From positions 1-64,000 of the forward strand of contig NZ_JAPFQN010000013.1 in assembly GCF_026241165.1 (NCBI RefSeq): a stretch of DNA of 64,000 nt. The letters run 5' to 3'. Below are positions 1-7,725 of the stretch, one piece after another. Both the position numbers and the translations under genes were made by a program. Below the pieces are notes generated by a model, which saw only the letters and a program-made list of their open reading frames with translations, was not told the origin of the DNA and ran no database searches. Every line of letters starts with the position of its first letter. The first letter of the stretch is position 1. This DNA comes from Mangrovivirga halotolerans (GTDB taxonomy: Bacteria > Bacteroidota > Bacteroidia > Cytophagales > Cyclobacteriaceae).

Positions 1-66
1 AAAGAAGTTAAGCCCCTCAGCGCTGATGGTACTGCAGTTAAATGTGGGAGAGTAGGTCATCGCCAT
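1..66 (+). rRNA. rrf: 5S ribosomal RNA, 3' part (truncated by window edge)
   Basis: The first bases read like the 3' half of a bacterial 5S rRNA: the AAGTTAAGCCC and GCGCTGATGGTACTGC segments are followed by TGGGAGAGTAGGTCATCGCC, the conserved loop D/E and 3' stem region. The 5' half lies outside the window. A strong terminator follows about 12 bases later, so this is the end of an rRNA operon on the plus strand. The exact 3' end is uncertain by a few bases. Confidence 0.93.
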
Positions 67-78
67 TTTATTATTATA

Positions 79-111
79 ACCCTGACATCGTTAGATCGTC
101 AGGGTTTTTTT
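79..111 (+). terminator. Rho-independent terminator of the rRNA operon
   Basis: A perfect 8-bp stem (ACCCTGAC at 79-86 with GTCAGGGT at 98-105), an 11-base loop and a run of T residues lie directly after the 5S rRNA. This is the expected end of the rRNA transcript. Confidence 0.92.
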
Positions 112-416
112 ATGCCTGAACCCTACTAAGACAACTGCCCCTCCACACTCACTCCATAGTCCTGCACTCTTCAAACTTCACTCACTCATTCTCCTTCCGT
201 TACCTGATTCATAGAATTTGATAATTTTCTTATCTACTAGAAAGTTAAATATTGATAAGACCCGGGGATTGCTGTTTTATTATTTACTATGTGGCAATGC
301 TTTCTTTTATAGTCAATATTTACTTCAATTATAGATTAATTAATCTTTACCGTATTTGATCCTTGCTCGATCAATTATTATTATGGTTAATAATTTGTCA
401 TTAACTATTAATAATT
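112..416. other. Intergenic region with no gene seen; contains a 14-bp palindrome
   Basis: About 300 bases between the rRNA terminator and the dipeptidase gene hold no convincing reading frame or RNA gene. The first ~90 bases are rich in C and T and poor in G on this strand; the rest is strongly AT-rich. Positions 333-346 (AGATTAATTAATCT) form a perfect 14-bp palindrome about 70 bases upstream of the next start codon, which could be an operator or chance in AT-rich DNA. No clear TTTG/TAnnTTTG promoter pair was found. Confidence 0.6.
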
Positions 417-1604
417 ATGAGATATTTTTCAATCGGTCTTTTGACTCTGTTTCTTTTATCATGTAATTCTTCTGACAATAAAGATGATAATAACCGTCTT
501 GATACGACTACAGTGTCAAAGGATCAACTAGGAAATGAACTATTGATAGTTGATACGCATATAGACCTTCCCTACAGGTTGTCGTTTGAATCCGGGCCTG
601 TTGATGTAACAAAAGACCTTTCTAAAGGACACTTTGATTATGTAAAGGCTAGAAAGGGTGGTCTTAATGTAGCTTTTATGTCTATATACACTCCCCCTTC
701 AACTGCTGGTAAGAATGGATTTATTTTAGCTAATGATTTAATCGACCTGGTTGATAGTCTCGGTAATAAGTTTCCGGATAAATTTAAAGTTGTCAATAGC
801 CCTGAGCAAATTGAGGATAACTTTAAAAAGGATATCATTTATTTACCTCTGGGGATGGAAAATGGTTCGCCCATTAATAATAACTTGGAAAATCTAGATC
901 ATTTTTATGAGCGTGGAATAAGATATATTACCTTATGTCATTTTAAATCAAATGAAATTTGTGATAGTAGTACTGATACCGATCAGCCAAATAATGGGTT
1001 AAGTGATTTTGGTATTCAGGTCGTTAAAAGAATGAATGAACTGGGCATCATGGTTGATGTCAGTCATGTTTCTGATAAAACTATATCCGATGTGCTTAAA
1101 ATTTCTACAGATCCCATTATAGCTTCTCATTCAGGTTGCAGAGCTCTAACACCATCATTTCCTCGAAATTTACCAGATTCACTTATTATGAGGATAAAGG
1201 ATAATGGAGGTGTAGTAATGATCAACTTTGGCAGTATTTTTTTAAATAAAGAAGCTTCTTCAAATTTTATGAAAATATTTAATGAATTAGAGGAACGTAA
1301 TATTGAAGCTGGATCCAAAGAAGCACAGCAATTAATGGCAGAGTTAATAAAAAAATATCCAGTTAAAAGTAAAGTCTCTGATATTCTTGACCATATAGAT
1401 CATGTCGTAGAAATTGCCGGAATAGATTATGTAGGATTTGGGTCTGACTTTGATGGAGTAACAAGCTTACCAGATAATATTAATAGTGTTGCAGATTATT
1501 CCCTTATACTAGAGGGCTTGAAAGAACGAGGATATTCAAATGAAGAAATATCCAAGATAGCTGGAGGGAACTTAATGAGAGTCTGGAAACAAGTTTCTAA
1601 TTAA
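417..1604 (+). CDS. Membrane dipeptidase, peptidase family M19 (lipoprotein)
   Basis: This is a renal-dipeptidase-type zinc metallopeptidase expected to hydrolyse dipeptides, tethered as a lipoprotein. Residues 1-16 form a lipoprotein signal (hydrophobic stretch then LLSC, Cys16). The five M19 metal ligands can be placed: H48 and D50 in VDTHIDLPYR, the bridging E148 in GMENG, H217 in VDVSHVS and H238 in IIASHSG. The GFGSDFDG segment near residue 345 is also typical. Length (395 aa) suits the family. The gene has about 300 bases of its own upstream region and is followed by two overlapping inverted repeats (1604-1654). Family assignment is firm; the natural substrate is not known. Confidence 0.93.
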   Translation: MRYFSIGLLTLFLLSCNSSDNKDDNNRLDTTTVSKDQLGNELLIVDTHIDLPYRLSFESGPVDVTKDLSKGHFDYVKARKGGLNVAFMSIYTPPSTAGKNGFILANDLIDLVDSLGNKFPDKFKVVNSPEQIEDNFKKDIIYLPLGMENGSPINNNLENLDHFYERGIRYITLCHFKSNEICDSSTDTDQPNNGLSDFGIQVVKRMNELGIMVDVSHVSDKTISDVLKISTDPIIASHSGCRALTPSFPRNLPDSLIMRIKDNGGVVMINFGSIFLNKEASSNFMKIFNELEERNIEAGSKEAQQLMAELIKKYPVKSKVSDILDHIDHVVEIAGIDYVGFGSDFDGVTSLPDNINSVADYSLILEGLKERGYSNEEISKIAGGNLMRVWKQVSN

Positions 1605-1654
1605 TTTAATCAATAGGTTTAGTTTATATTGATTAAATTAATATAAACTAAATC
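1604..1654 (+). repeat. Two mutually exclusive perfect hairpins between the dipeptidase and YceI-like genes
   Basis: Hairpin A pairs 1604-1614 (ATTTAATCAAT) with 1628-1638 (ATTGATTAAAT), 11 bp perfect, starting on the last base of the dipeptidase stop codon. Hairpin B pairs 1616-1630 with 1640-1654, 15 bp with one G-U, loop of nine bases, ending three bases before the ATG at 1658. The arms overlap at 1628-1630, and the left arm of B lies in the loop of A, so an RNA can form only one at a time. There is no T-tract, so neither looks like a normal terminator. Possible roles are 3'-end protection, translational control of the next gene, or nothing. Confidence 0.7.
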
Positions 1655-1657
1655 TCC

Positions 1658-2344
1658 ATGATAGCTCATTCTAGAACTACCTTGCGGTCCATAGAAAATA
1701 TTTCTTTTCAAAAGTTATTTTCATTCCTGGTATTATTTAGCGCAAACCTTATTGTTGCACAATCCAATGGTGATGATGATTCACAACCATTTTTACTCGA
1801 TATAAAGCTATTAGAAGAAAGTAGTCTTGGAATCTTTGTTGAGACCAATGTGAATAGTTTTGTCTGTGAATTTCAGGATGAGAATACTTATAACAAAACT
1901 CTATTTAAAGGAATCATAGAAAACGGAGGTACAGATGTTACCTTCAGGCATGGCATTATTAATTTACCTGTGGTCAAGTTTGATTGTGGTAAAAACATGA
2001 TGAATAATGACTTCAGGGAATTGTTGAAGTCAGAAAAGTACCCTAATATCAAACTTGAATTTTTAAAAGCTATTTGGTACGATAGGAAAAATCTGAATGC
2101 TGAGGCTGATAACGGAGAAGAACTGGGCTATTTTTTAGTTAATTTAACTGTTGCAGGTAAGACACAACAAGAAAAGGTTAATATTTATACTACTGAAACT
2201 AAACCTGGTCAATTAAAATGCACAGGGAAGATTAAAATAAATATGAAAGAATTTGGTTTGGAACCACCAGTCAAATTTTTGGGTACTGTTAAGGTTAAGG
2301 AACATATTGAGATTAGGTTTAATCTTCACTTTATTAGGCTATAG
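1658..2344 (+). CDS. YceI-like family protein, exported
   Basis: The protein resembles the YceI-like (lipid-binding, lipocalin-fold) family: a central region with LLKSEKYPNIKLEFLKA and FLVNLTVAGKTQQEKVNIY, and a C-terminal KINMKEFGLEPPVKFLGTVK then VKEHIEIRFNLHF, as in Bacteroidota YceI-like proteins. Residues 1-35 look like a signal peptide with a rather long polar N-region, hydrophobic core near 22-33 and probable cleavage near AQ. No internal Met is available before residue ~120, so the ATG at 1658 is the only reasonable start. It lies three bases after a 15-bp hairpin. YceI proteins bind isoprenoids or fatty acids; the ligand here is unknown. Confidence 0.75.
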   Translation: MIAHSRTTLRSIENISFQKLFSFLVLFSANLIVAQSNGDDDSQPFLLDIKLLEESSLGIFVETNVNSFVCEFQDENTYNKTLFKGIIENGGTDVTFRHGIINLPVVKFDCGKNMMNNDFRELLKSEKYPNIKLEFLKAIWYDRKNLNAEADNGEELGYFLVNLTVAGKTQQEKVNIYTTETKPGQLKCTGKIKINMKEFGLEPPVKFLGTVKVKEHIEIRFNLHFIRL

Positions 2345-2438
2345 ATTTTAGCACTGTTTATATGTAAATTCAATAGTGGATTCATTATCTGTTTTTTAAT
2401 GACTTTTATCTAATAATTCTATGGGCCCCATAAGTTTT

Positions 2439-2480
2439 AAAAAAAAAGTTCAACCAAACTGATGGTCGAACCTTTTTCTT
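2439..2480. terminator. Bidirectional Rho-independent terminator
   Basis: GTTCAACC (2448-2455) pairs with GGTCGAAC (2464-2471) with one mismatch, flanked by a run of A on the left and T on the right, so it can end transcripts from both sides. It separates the convergent YceI-like gene (plus) and the coiled-coil protein gene (minus). Confidence 0.7.
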
Positions 2481-2495
2481 GATTCTTGATAAAAA

Positions 2496-3023
2496 CTAAT
2501 TTTTAAAAACCTCTTTTTTAGATTTTCTTATTTCTTCAATAGTTTCTTCTGTTTTCTTAATTTCTTCACTAGAAGTATTGGTGTCATCTGGAGACTCATT
2601 TAAAACTTTTTTCCTTTCTTCCAGCTTTTCCTTAAGAGATTTGATTCGCCTGTCAACAGTTTCTATTTCTTCTTCTTTCTGTTCATATTCACGATCAGAA
2701 ATTTCTCTACTTCGTTTTTTTCTTTCAAGAATCTCTCTTGCTTCTTCTATGTTATCTTCAGTTTCTTTTATTTCTCTCTCTGCTTCATCGATTTCTTTTA
2801 AAGCTTTAGCTCTTGCCTGGGCTGCACGTTGTTGTCCAAATTCACGACCACTCAGATCACCCTTGTTTTTACCGTAAGCATTTCCATTATTGGATTTATC
2901 CTTTTTATCTTTCTTTTCAGTTTTGTCTTCAAATTTTTTTGACTTCCCTTTACCTTGTGCCAGACCATCTGAAACAGATAATGCCGTTATAAGAAGTATC
3001 AAAATAAGTATTCTATTTTTCAT
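2496..3023 (-). CDS. Exported, highly charged coiled-coil protein of unknown function
   Basis: I do not recognise a family. The 175-residue protein starts with a clear signal peptide (hydrophobic 4-19, cleavage near GLAQ at 20-23), followed by a lysine/aspartate-rich low-complexity part (about 25-60) and then a long Glu/Lys/Arg-rich heptad region (about 65-150) that should form a coiled coil, with a short polar linker and another charged helix at the end. The protein should be periplasmic or surface-associated. It lies five bases downstream of the small lipoprotein gene at 3029-3265 on the same strand, so they are probably co-transcribed and may act together. Codon use does not look foreign. 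Confidence 0.75.
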   Translation of the reverse strand: MKNRILILILLITALSVSDGLAQGKGKSKKFEDKTEKKDKKDKSNNGNAYGKNKGDLSGREFGQQRAAQARAKALKEIDEAEREIKETEDNIEEAREILERKKRSREISDREYEQKEEEIETVDRRIKSLKEKLEERKKVLNESPDDTNTSSEEIKKTEETIEEIRKSKKEVFKN

Positions 3024-3028
3024 AATTA

Positions 3029-3265
3029 TTAGTTATTTAAATCTTCTAAAATTTCATTTGATTTTTCCTTGAGATCAGTCGCCTCTTCAGAAATTTGTGC
3101 AGCAACTGAATCAATCTCATTTATTTCAGTTATAGAATCCTGAGAAATCGAAATCTCCTGTTCTGTTTTTACTGAATCTTCTGAGTCTTCTTCAGTTTCT
3201 GTCTGTGTGTTACAAGCAAAAATTAAGCTCAAAATTAAAGCACTTAAAAAAATATTCTTTTTCAT
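3029..3265 (-). CDS. Small acidic lipoprotein of unknown function
   Basis: The 78-residue product has a lipoprotein signal: KK, a hydrophobic core and IFAC with the lipidated Cys at position 18. The mature part is short, very acidic and Thr/Ser-rich, with a predicted helical C-terminal half (SVAAQISEEATDLKEKSNEI). It is the first gene of a two-gene minus-strand unit with the coiled-coil protein at 2496-3023. The divergent BatA-like gene starts about 120 bases away. No family recognised. Confidence 0.72.
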   Translation of the reverse strand: MKKNIFLSALILSLIFACNTQTETEEDSEDSVKTEQEISISQDSITEINEIDSVAAQISEEATDLKEKSNEILEDLNN

Positions 3266-3385
3266 AAAGCTATGTTTTTATTTCAAGGTGTAAACATTTA
3301 ATTTAAATTGCAAAAAGGTGTTATTTCACTTTGGTTTTCTGATGTAAGATTTAATTACATAGAGCGAAAAATCGCGATCCGAAAT

Positions 3386-5368
3386 ATGCAATTTTTATAT
3401 CCTGCAGTCTTATGGTTTTTATTTGCCTTATCAATACCGGTGATAATTCATCTCTTTTCATTTAGGAGAGCTAAACGATTAAATTTTAGTAGCTTAAAAA
3501 ACCTAAGGCTGGTAAAAAATCATTCTGATACTAAAAATAATTTGAAAAGGTACCTTATTCTATTATCGAGGATCCTTTTCCTTCTCTTGTTAATTCTTTG
3601 CTTTGCAGGACCCTATATTCCATCTGAAACCGATAGAAGAAAAAGTGAAAGTGTCGTAATATTTGTTGATAATTCACCATCGATGACTATTGAAAGCGAT
3701 GACGGTATTCCTCTAATCGATAGAGCTGTAGGGCTTGGCAATCAGATTGTTCAAAAATATGATCCAAATACAGAATTTTATATAATTACTTCCGACCAAC
3801 CCTTTAATAGATATAACAACCTTGGCAAAGAAGCAGCATTAAAATTTTTATCCTCTATTCAGGTCTCGGGGAAAACTGTAAAAATATCATCCCTGTTAAT
3901 TTCCCTTGAAGATCCAGAAGTAAAAGATTCAGACATTTATCTTATTTCTGATTTTCAAAATCAATTCTTAGATACACAAGCGGGGATTGATAATCAGAAT
4001 TTTATTTTCATGCCTCTTAAATATGGTCCGGTTGCAAATATTTCCATTGATAGCCTGTATTTAAATGAACCGGTAGGAGGAATAGCCGATGAAATAAAAA
4101 TGAATGTGGATATTACCAATTACGGGAATGAAAGCAAGGAAAATATTCCGGTAAGAGTTGAGTTAAATGGTAGCCAGGTGGGGGTGACAGAAGTAAATCT
4201 TAATGCTAAAGCGACAGAAACCATTACTTTTGATATTAAAACCAAATTACAGGATATTAATAAAGGAAGAGTCGTTGTAGAAGATCTCCCAGTTAGTTTT
4301 GACAATGAGTTTTTCTGGTCCTTAAATAAACTATCTACAGTAAGCGTAAGTGTAATATCCGAAAAGAATAAGTCTGTGTTCGATGCTTTGTTTGCTGATA
4401 ATCAATTGTTTAATTACAATTATTTTTCGTTTGGCAATATAGATTATCAGAATATAAATTATGCAGACTTACTGATTATAAACGGGGTTACTGAAATATC
4501 TACTTCTTTATTATCTTCTATAAGATCAAGATTATCAGATGGTGGCTCTGTATTAATTGTTGGGGGGTATATTCAGGGAGCTTCTTCACAGGTACGGCAA
4601 TTTTTGTCACAATATGGGTTTAAACAAGTAAATATTAATGAAAAGGTCTCTGTAGAAAAGAAATCGTTCACTAATCCTTTTATGGAAGGAGTATTTGAAA
4701 ATATTCCTGACAATCTTGATGTCCCATGGGTAAAACCTAAATTGAGATGGAGGGCTGCTGAACCTATTATTACTTTGAATAATGGGATGACGCTTTTTGG
4801 AAGAGCTGAACTTCAGAAACCAATATATTTTTTAAGTTCCTCTTTGGTAGATTCAGTCACAAATATTCATAATCATGGGTTGTTTTTACCTCTGTTATAT
4901 AAAACGGCATTCTATAGCAGTAACACTATTCAAAATTTATATTACAAAATAGAAGCAACAGATGAAGGCATAACATTTGACTGGCAATCTGAAAAAGATG
5001 ATATCTTAAAATTATCAAATGGAGAAAATGTTATAATTCCTGAAGTGAGATATAGTGCAAACTCTGCTTCAATCTTTCTTCCTTTGGAAGCTGAAATTAA
5101 CCCTGGCCATTATGAAGTTGTATCAGGAACCGAACTGATCAGAATTTTAGCTTTAAATTTAGGAGGTGAAGAAAGTAATTTAGAACAAATTACCTCTGAT
5201 TCATTAAAAGTTATTTATCCTGATCATGAAGTGCTGACTAATCCTGATGTTTCTGAAGTCAGGGCCACAATTGATCGAATGGATTATGGCCAGGATATCT
5301 GGCAATGGTTTTTAATAGGATCTTTAATATTTTTGCTTATTGAAATCATATTAATTAGAATGATTTAA
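3386..5368 (+). CDS. BatA-domain / von Willebrand A-like membrane protein
   Basis: The N-terminus matches the BatA (aerotolerance regulator N-terminal) domain: FLYPAVLWFLFALSIPVIIH forms a first membrane helix, followed by FRRAKRLNFSSLKNLRLV, a second helix at about 56-75, then a VWA-like region with D95-N-S97-P-S99 fitting a DxSxS metal site. A last membrane helix ends the 660-residue protein. A longer reading frame begins with TTG at 3308, but the domain starts exactly at the ATG at 3386, so that start is chosen. It opens a six-gene plus-strand operon (next gene 10 bases away). BatA proteins are commonly linked to MoxR ATPases and stress tolerance; no MoxR gene is adjacent, so the role here is open. 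Confidence 0.85.
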   Translation: MQFLYPAVLWFLFALSIPVIIHLFSFRRAKRLNFSSLKNLRLVKNHSDTKNNLKRYLILLSRILFLLLLILCFAGPYIPSETDRRKSESVVIFVDNSPSMTIESDDGIPLIDRAVGLGNQIVQKYDPNTEFYIITSDQPFNRYNNLGKEAALKFLSSIQVSGKTVKISSLLISLEDPEVKDSDIYLISDFQNQFLDTQAGIDNQNFIFMPLKYGPVANISIDSLYLNEPVGGIADEIKMNVDITNYGNESKENIPVRVELNGSQVGVTEVNLNAKATETITFDIKTKLQDINKGRVVVEDLPVSFDNEFFWSLNKLSTVSVSVISEKNKSVFDALFADNQLFNYNYFSFGNIDYQNINYADLLIINGVTEISTSLLSSIRSRLSDGGSVLIVGGYIQGASSQVRQFLSQYGFKQVNINEKVSVEKKSFTNPFMEGVFENIPDNLDVPWVKPKLRWRAAEPIITLNNGMTLFGRAELQKPIYFLSSSLVDSVTNIHNHGLFLPLLYKTAFYSSNTIQNLYYKIEATDEGITFDWQSEKDDILKLSNGENVIIPEVRYSANSASIFLPLEAEINPGHYEVVSGTELIRILALNLGGEESNLEQITSDSLKVIYPDHEVLTNPDVSEVRATIDRMDYGQDIWQWFLIGSLIFLLIEIILIRMI

Positions 5369-5378
5369 ATTTACCAGC

Positions 5379-6650
5379 ATGAATTGGCTTATAAAATCAG
5401 CATTTTTAGTTTGCCCGGGCCACGAATATCACCGGAAAGAAATAGATGTTTTAATTAGTAACGGAAAAATTAAAGAATTAGGGGATAACATATCCACTCC
5501 TTCTGAAATAAAAGTTATCGACGCGAAAGATTCCCTTCTTTTTCCTGGCCTCGTTGATCTTAGAGCTGACTTGTGTGATCCTGGCCTAGAGCATAAAGAA
5601 ACTTTAACATCAGGAAGAGAAGCGGCCGTTGCCGGTGGATTTACCCATGTGATGGTTATCCCAAATACCAAACCTCCTGTCCAGACTAAAAATGATGTTA
5701 AATATATTCTGGGTGGTAATAGTTCTTCCTTAGTTCAGTTATATCCTATGACAAGCATTTCCAGAGACCTCGAAGGGGAAGAACTTACGGAAATGCTGGA
5801 TCTTTATACTGCTGGAGCTAAAGTATTTGGTGATGGTGATAAACCAATTTGGAATACCGATATTTTGGTTAAGTCCTTACAATATCTTCAAAAAGTTGAT
5901 GCATTATTAGTTAATAAACCTTGTGATCAATGGTTGTCCAAATTTGGCCAGATGCATGAAGGTGTGAACAGTACGCGCCTGGGAATGAAGGGCATTCCTG
6001 TTTTGGCGGAAACATTAATGATAAGGCGTGATATTGAACTGCTCAAATATGCGGGTGGTAAACTGCACTTTTCAACAATATCGAGTAAAGAAAGTGTTAA
6101 GCTTATCAAAGAAGCTAAAAAAGAAGGCCTTAATATTACTTGTGATGTTGCCATTCATAATTTACTTTACACCGATGAAAAAAATATGATGTTTGATTCT
6201 AATTTCAAGGTTGATCCCCCTTTGAGAACAGAGGAAGACAGAAAAGCCTTGATAAAAGGAGTCAAAGAAGGAGTAATAGATTGCATCGTTACTGATCATC
6301 ATCCTCATGACCCGGAGTCAAAAGATTTGGAATATGACCTTGCTGACTTTGGTATCACTGGTCTTCAAACTGCGATTTCAGAAGCATGGAGTTTAAAAGC
6401 AGACATTGGAGAAGATAAAATCATTGATGCAATGTCATTAAACCCCAGAATTCTTATGGGGCTTGAAGATATAAAGATTCAGAAAGGAGAAGTTGCTGAT
6501 CTAACATTGTTTGACCCTGAAAAGGTTTGGGAATATAGCGATCGAACAAATAAGAGTAATAGCCATAATCACCCCAGGTTTGGAGAAAACATAAAGGGGA
6601 AAGTAAGAGCAGTCATTTTAGGGAACAATATTTTTCAGGATCAAGATTAA
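5379..6650 (+). CDS. pyrC: Dihydroorotase-like protein lacking the metal-binding residues (probable pseudo-dihydroorotase)
   Basis: Overall layout is class I dihydroorotase (423 aa amidohydrolase): GLVDLRADLCDPGLEHKETL, EAAVAGGFTHVMVIPNTKP and IVTDHHPHDPESKD all align by eye with the family. But the HxHxRxPG motif reads R62-A-D64-L-C66-D-P-G, so both zinc histidines and the substrate arginine are replaced. The later HxED-type segment reads NKPCDQ, and the HiaHvS segment reads LHFSTIS. Only the DHxPHxxxxK region is preserved. In several bacteria such inactive PyrC' proteins act as structural partners of aspartate transcarbamoylase; an active dihydroorotase would then be encoded elsewhere. It lies 10 bases after the BatA gene and 3 before a DUF4199 gene. 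Confidence 0.85.
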   Translation: MNWLIKSAFLVCPGHEYHRKEIDVLISNGKIKELGDNISTPSEIKVIDAKDSLLFPGLVDLRADLCDPGLEHKETLTSGREAAVAGGFTHVMVIPNTKPPVQTKNDVKYILGGNSSSLVQLYPMTSISRDLEGEELTEMLDLYTAGAKVFGDGDKPIWNTDILVKSLQYLQKVDALLVNKPCDQWLSKFGQMHEGVNSTRLGMKGIPVLAETLMIRRDIELLKYAGGKLHFSTISSKESVKLIKEAKKEGLNITCDVAIHNLLYTDEKNMMFDSNFKVDPPLRTEEDRKALIKGVKEGVIDCIVTDHHPHDPESKDLEYDLADFGITGLQTAISEAWSLKADIGEDKIIDAMSLNPRILMGLEDIKIQKGEVADLTLFDPEKVWEYSDRTNKSNSHNHPRFGENIKGKVRAVILGNNIFQDQD

Positions 6651-6653
6651 AAG

Positions 6654-7157
6654 ATGATAAAATTAGCGTTAAGATACGGAGCCTTTGCAATCCTGATCAC
6701 TATAATTTCATTTACCGTACTATTTTATACTGATCAAAAGCCTTTTATAAATTTTAATACCATTTTTATTGATGGATTATCGTTTTTAGTCTTGATCGGT
6801 GTTGCTACTTATGAATTTAGAAAATACAGGCAAGGGGGAGAATTGAGGTTCTGGCAGGGAATGTCTATGGGTATGATAATCTATGTAATGGCTGCAATCG
6901 GGTTTTCAGCTTTTCTTTATTTGTTTATGGCCTATATTGAACCTGAAGCTTTAATGAATTATAAAAAGGAATCCATTGATTTTTATAACAGAACAGCTGA
7001 AATGTACCCAGATAAATATTCCCCGGAAAGAAGAGAAACAGATCTGGCAAACATTAAAGAAGTTTCAATAAGTGGAATAGTTTTTAAAGAGGGAATAAAA
7101 AAGTTATTACTAGGATTGCTAGTGACCCCAATTATTGCAATTTTTATGAGAAAATAA
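6654..7157 (+). CDS. DUF4199 family membrane protein (first of two)
   Basis: A 167-residue integral membrane protein with four hydrophobic segments (about 8-25, 38-53, 70-92 and 148-163). Features seen in Bacteroidota DUF4199 proteins are present: FRKYRQGGELRFWQGMSMG between helices 2 and 3, then a soluble loop rich in charged residues. Function is unknown. It starts three bases after the dihydroorotase-like gene and is followed by a second, divergent copy of the same family, both placed just before two glycosyltransferases. This suggests, but does not show, a role in envelope glycolipid synthesis or its regulation. Confidence 0.75.
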   Translation: MIKLALRYGAFAILITIISFTVLFYTDQKPFINFNTIFIDGLSFLVLIGVATYEFRKYRQGGELRFWQGMSMGMIIYVMAAIGFSAFLYLFMAYIEPEALMNYKKESIDFYNRTAEMYPDKYSPERRETDLANIKEVSISGIVFKEGIKKLLLGLLVTPIIAIFMRK

Positions 7158-7182
7158 TAATCTAAACCAAACCAATTAAACA

Positions 7183-7725
7183 ATGAAGGATACTTTTATT
7201 TCAGAAGGCGTAAAAGACGGTGTAATTATCGGTCTTATTTTTACATTATTGACAGTTATAATCTATGTTGTAGATATCAATTTCTTTGGTGGTCTATGGT
7301 ATGGGCTTGGAGTATTTGTTTTATACTTAATCTTATTAATCATATTTAATAGCAGATTCAGAAACGGAATCGGAGGATACTGGAGTTTTGGTGAAGCGTT
7401 TAAATATAATTTTTTCCTGTTATTAACAGGAGGTATTATAAATACTATTGTAGGGATATTATTATTTGTGGTTATAGATCCTAATGCTTCCCAAATAATC
7501 GCTGAAAATGCAGTAGAAAATACAATTAGTATCGTTGAAAAAATGGGCGGTGATGTTAGTGAGATAGAAGGCCAACTTGACGAAACTTATGACAACACGA
7601 TTGAGCAATTTACTTTAGCAGGGCAACTGAAAAGTTTTGGTATTGCAATTTTAGTTTATGCTGTAATAGGAGCTATATTTGCAGCCATATTTAAAAAGAA
7701 AAAACCTCAGGAGGAATATATATGA
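7183..7725 (+). CDS. DUF4199 family membrane protein (second of two)
   Basis: The 180-residue protein has the same plan as its upstream neighbour: EGVKDGVIIGLIFTLLTVI first helix, a second helix (WYGLGVFVLYLILLIIF), the RFRNGIGGYWSFGEAFKYNF loop, a third helix and a C-terminal helix (SFGIAILVYAVIGAIFAAIF) with a lysine-rich tail. The stop codon overlaps the start of the following glycosyltransferase (ATGA at 7722-7725), which argues for translational coupling. Tandem divergence from the first copy is large, so the two may have separate roles or form a heteromer. Confidence 0.78.
   Translation: MKDTFISEGVKDGVIIGLIFTLLTVIIYVVDINFFGGLWYGLGVFVLYLILLIIFNSRFRNGIGGYWSFGEAFKYNFFLLLTGGIINTIVGILLFVVIDPNASQIIAENAVENTISIVEKMGGDVSEIEGQLDETYDNTIEQFTLAGQLKSFGIAILVYAVIGAIFAAIFKKKKPQEEYI

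Noticed and set aside
3308-3385. N-terminal extension of the BatA-like protein from a TTG codon
   Set aside because: The BatA domain begins exactly at the ATG at 3386; the extension has no domain character.
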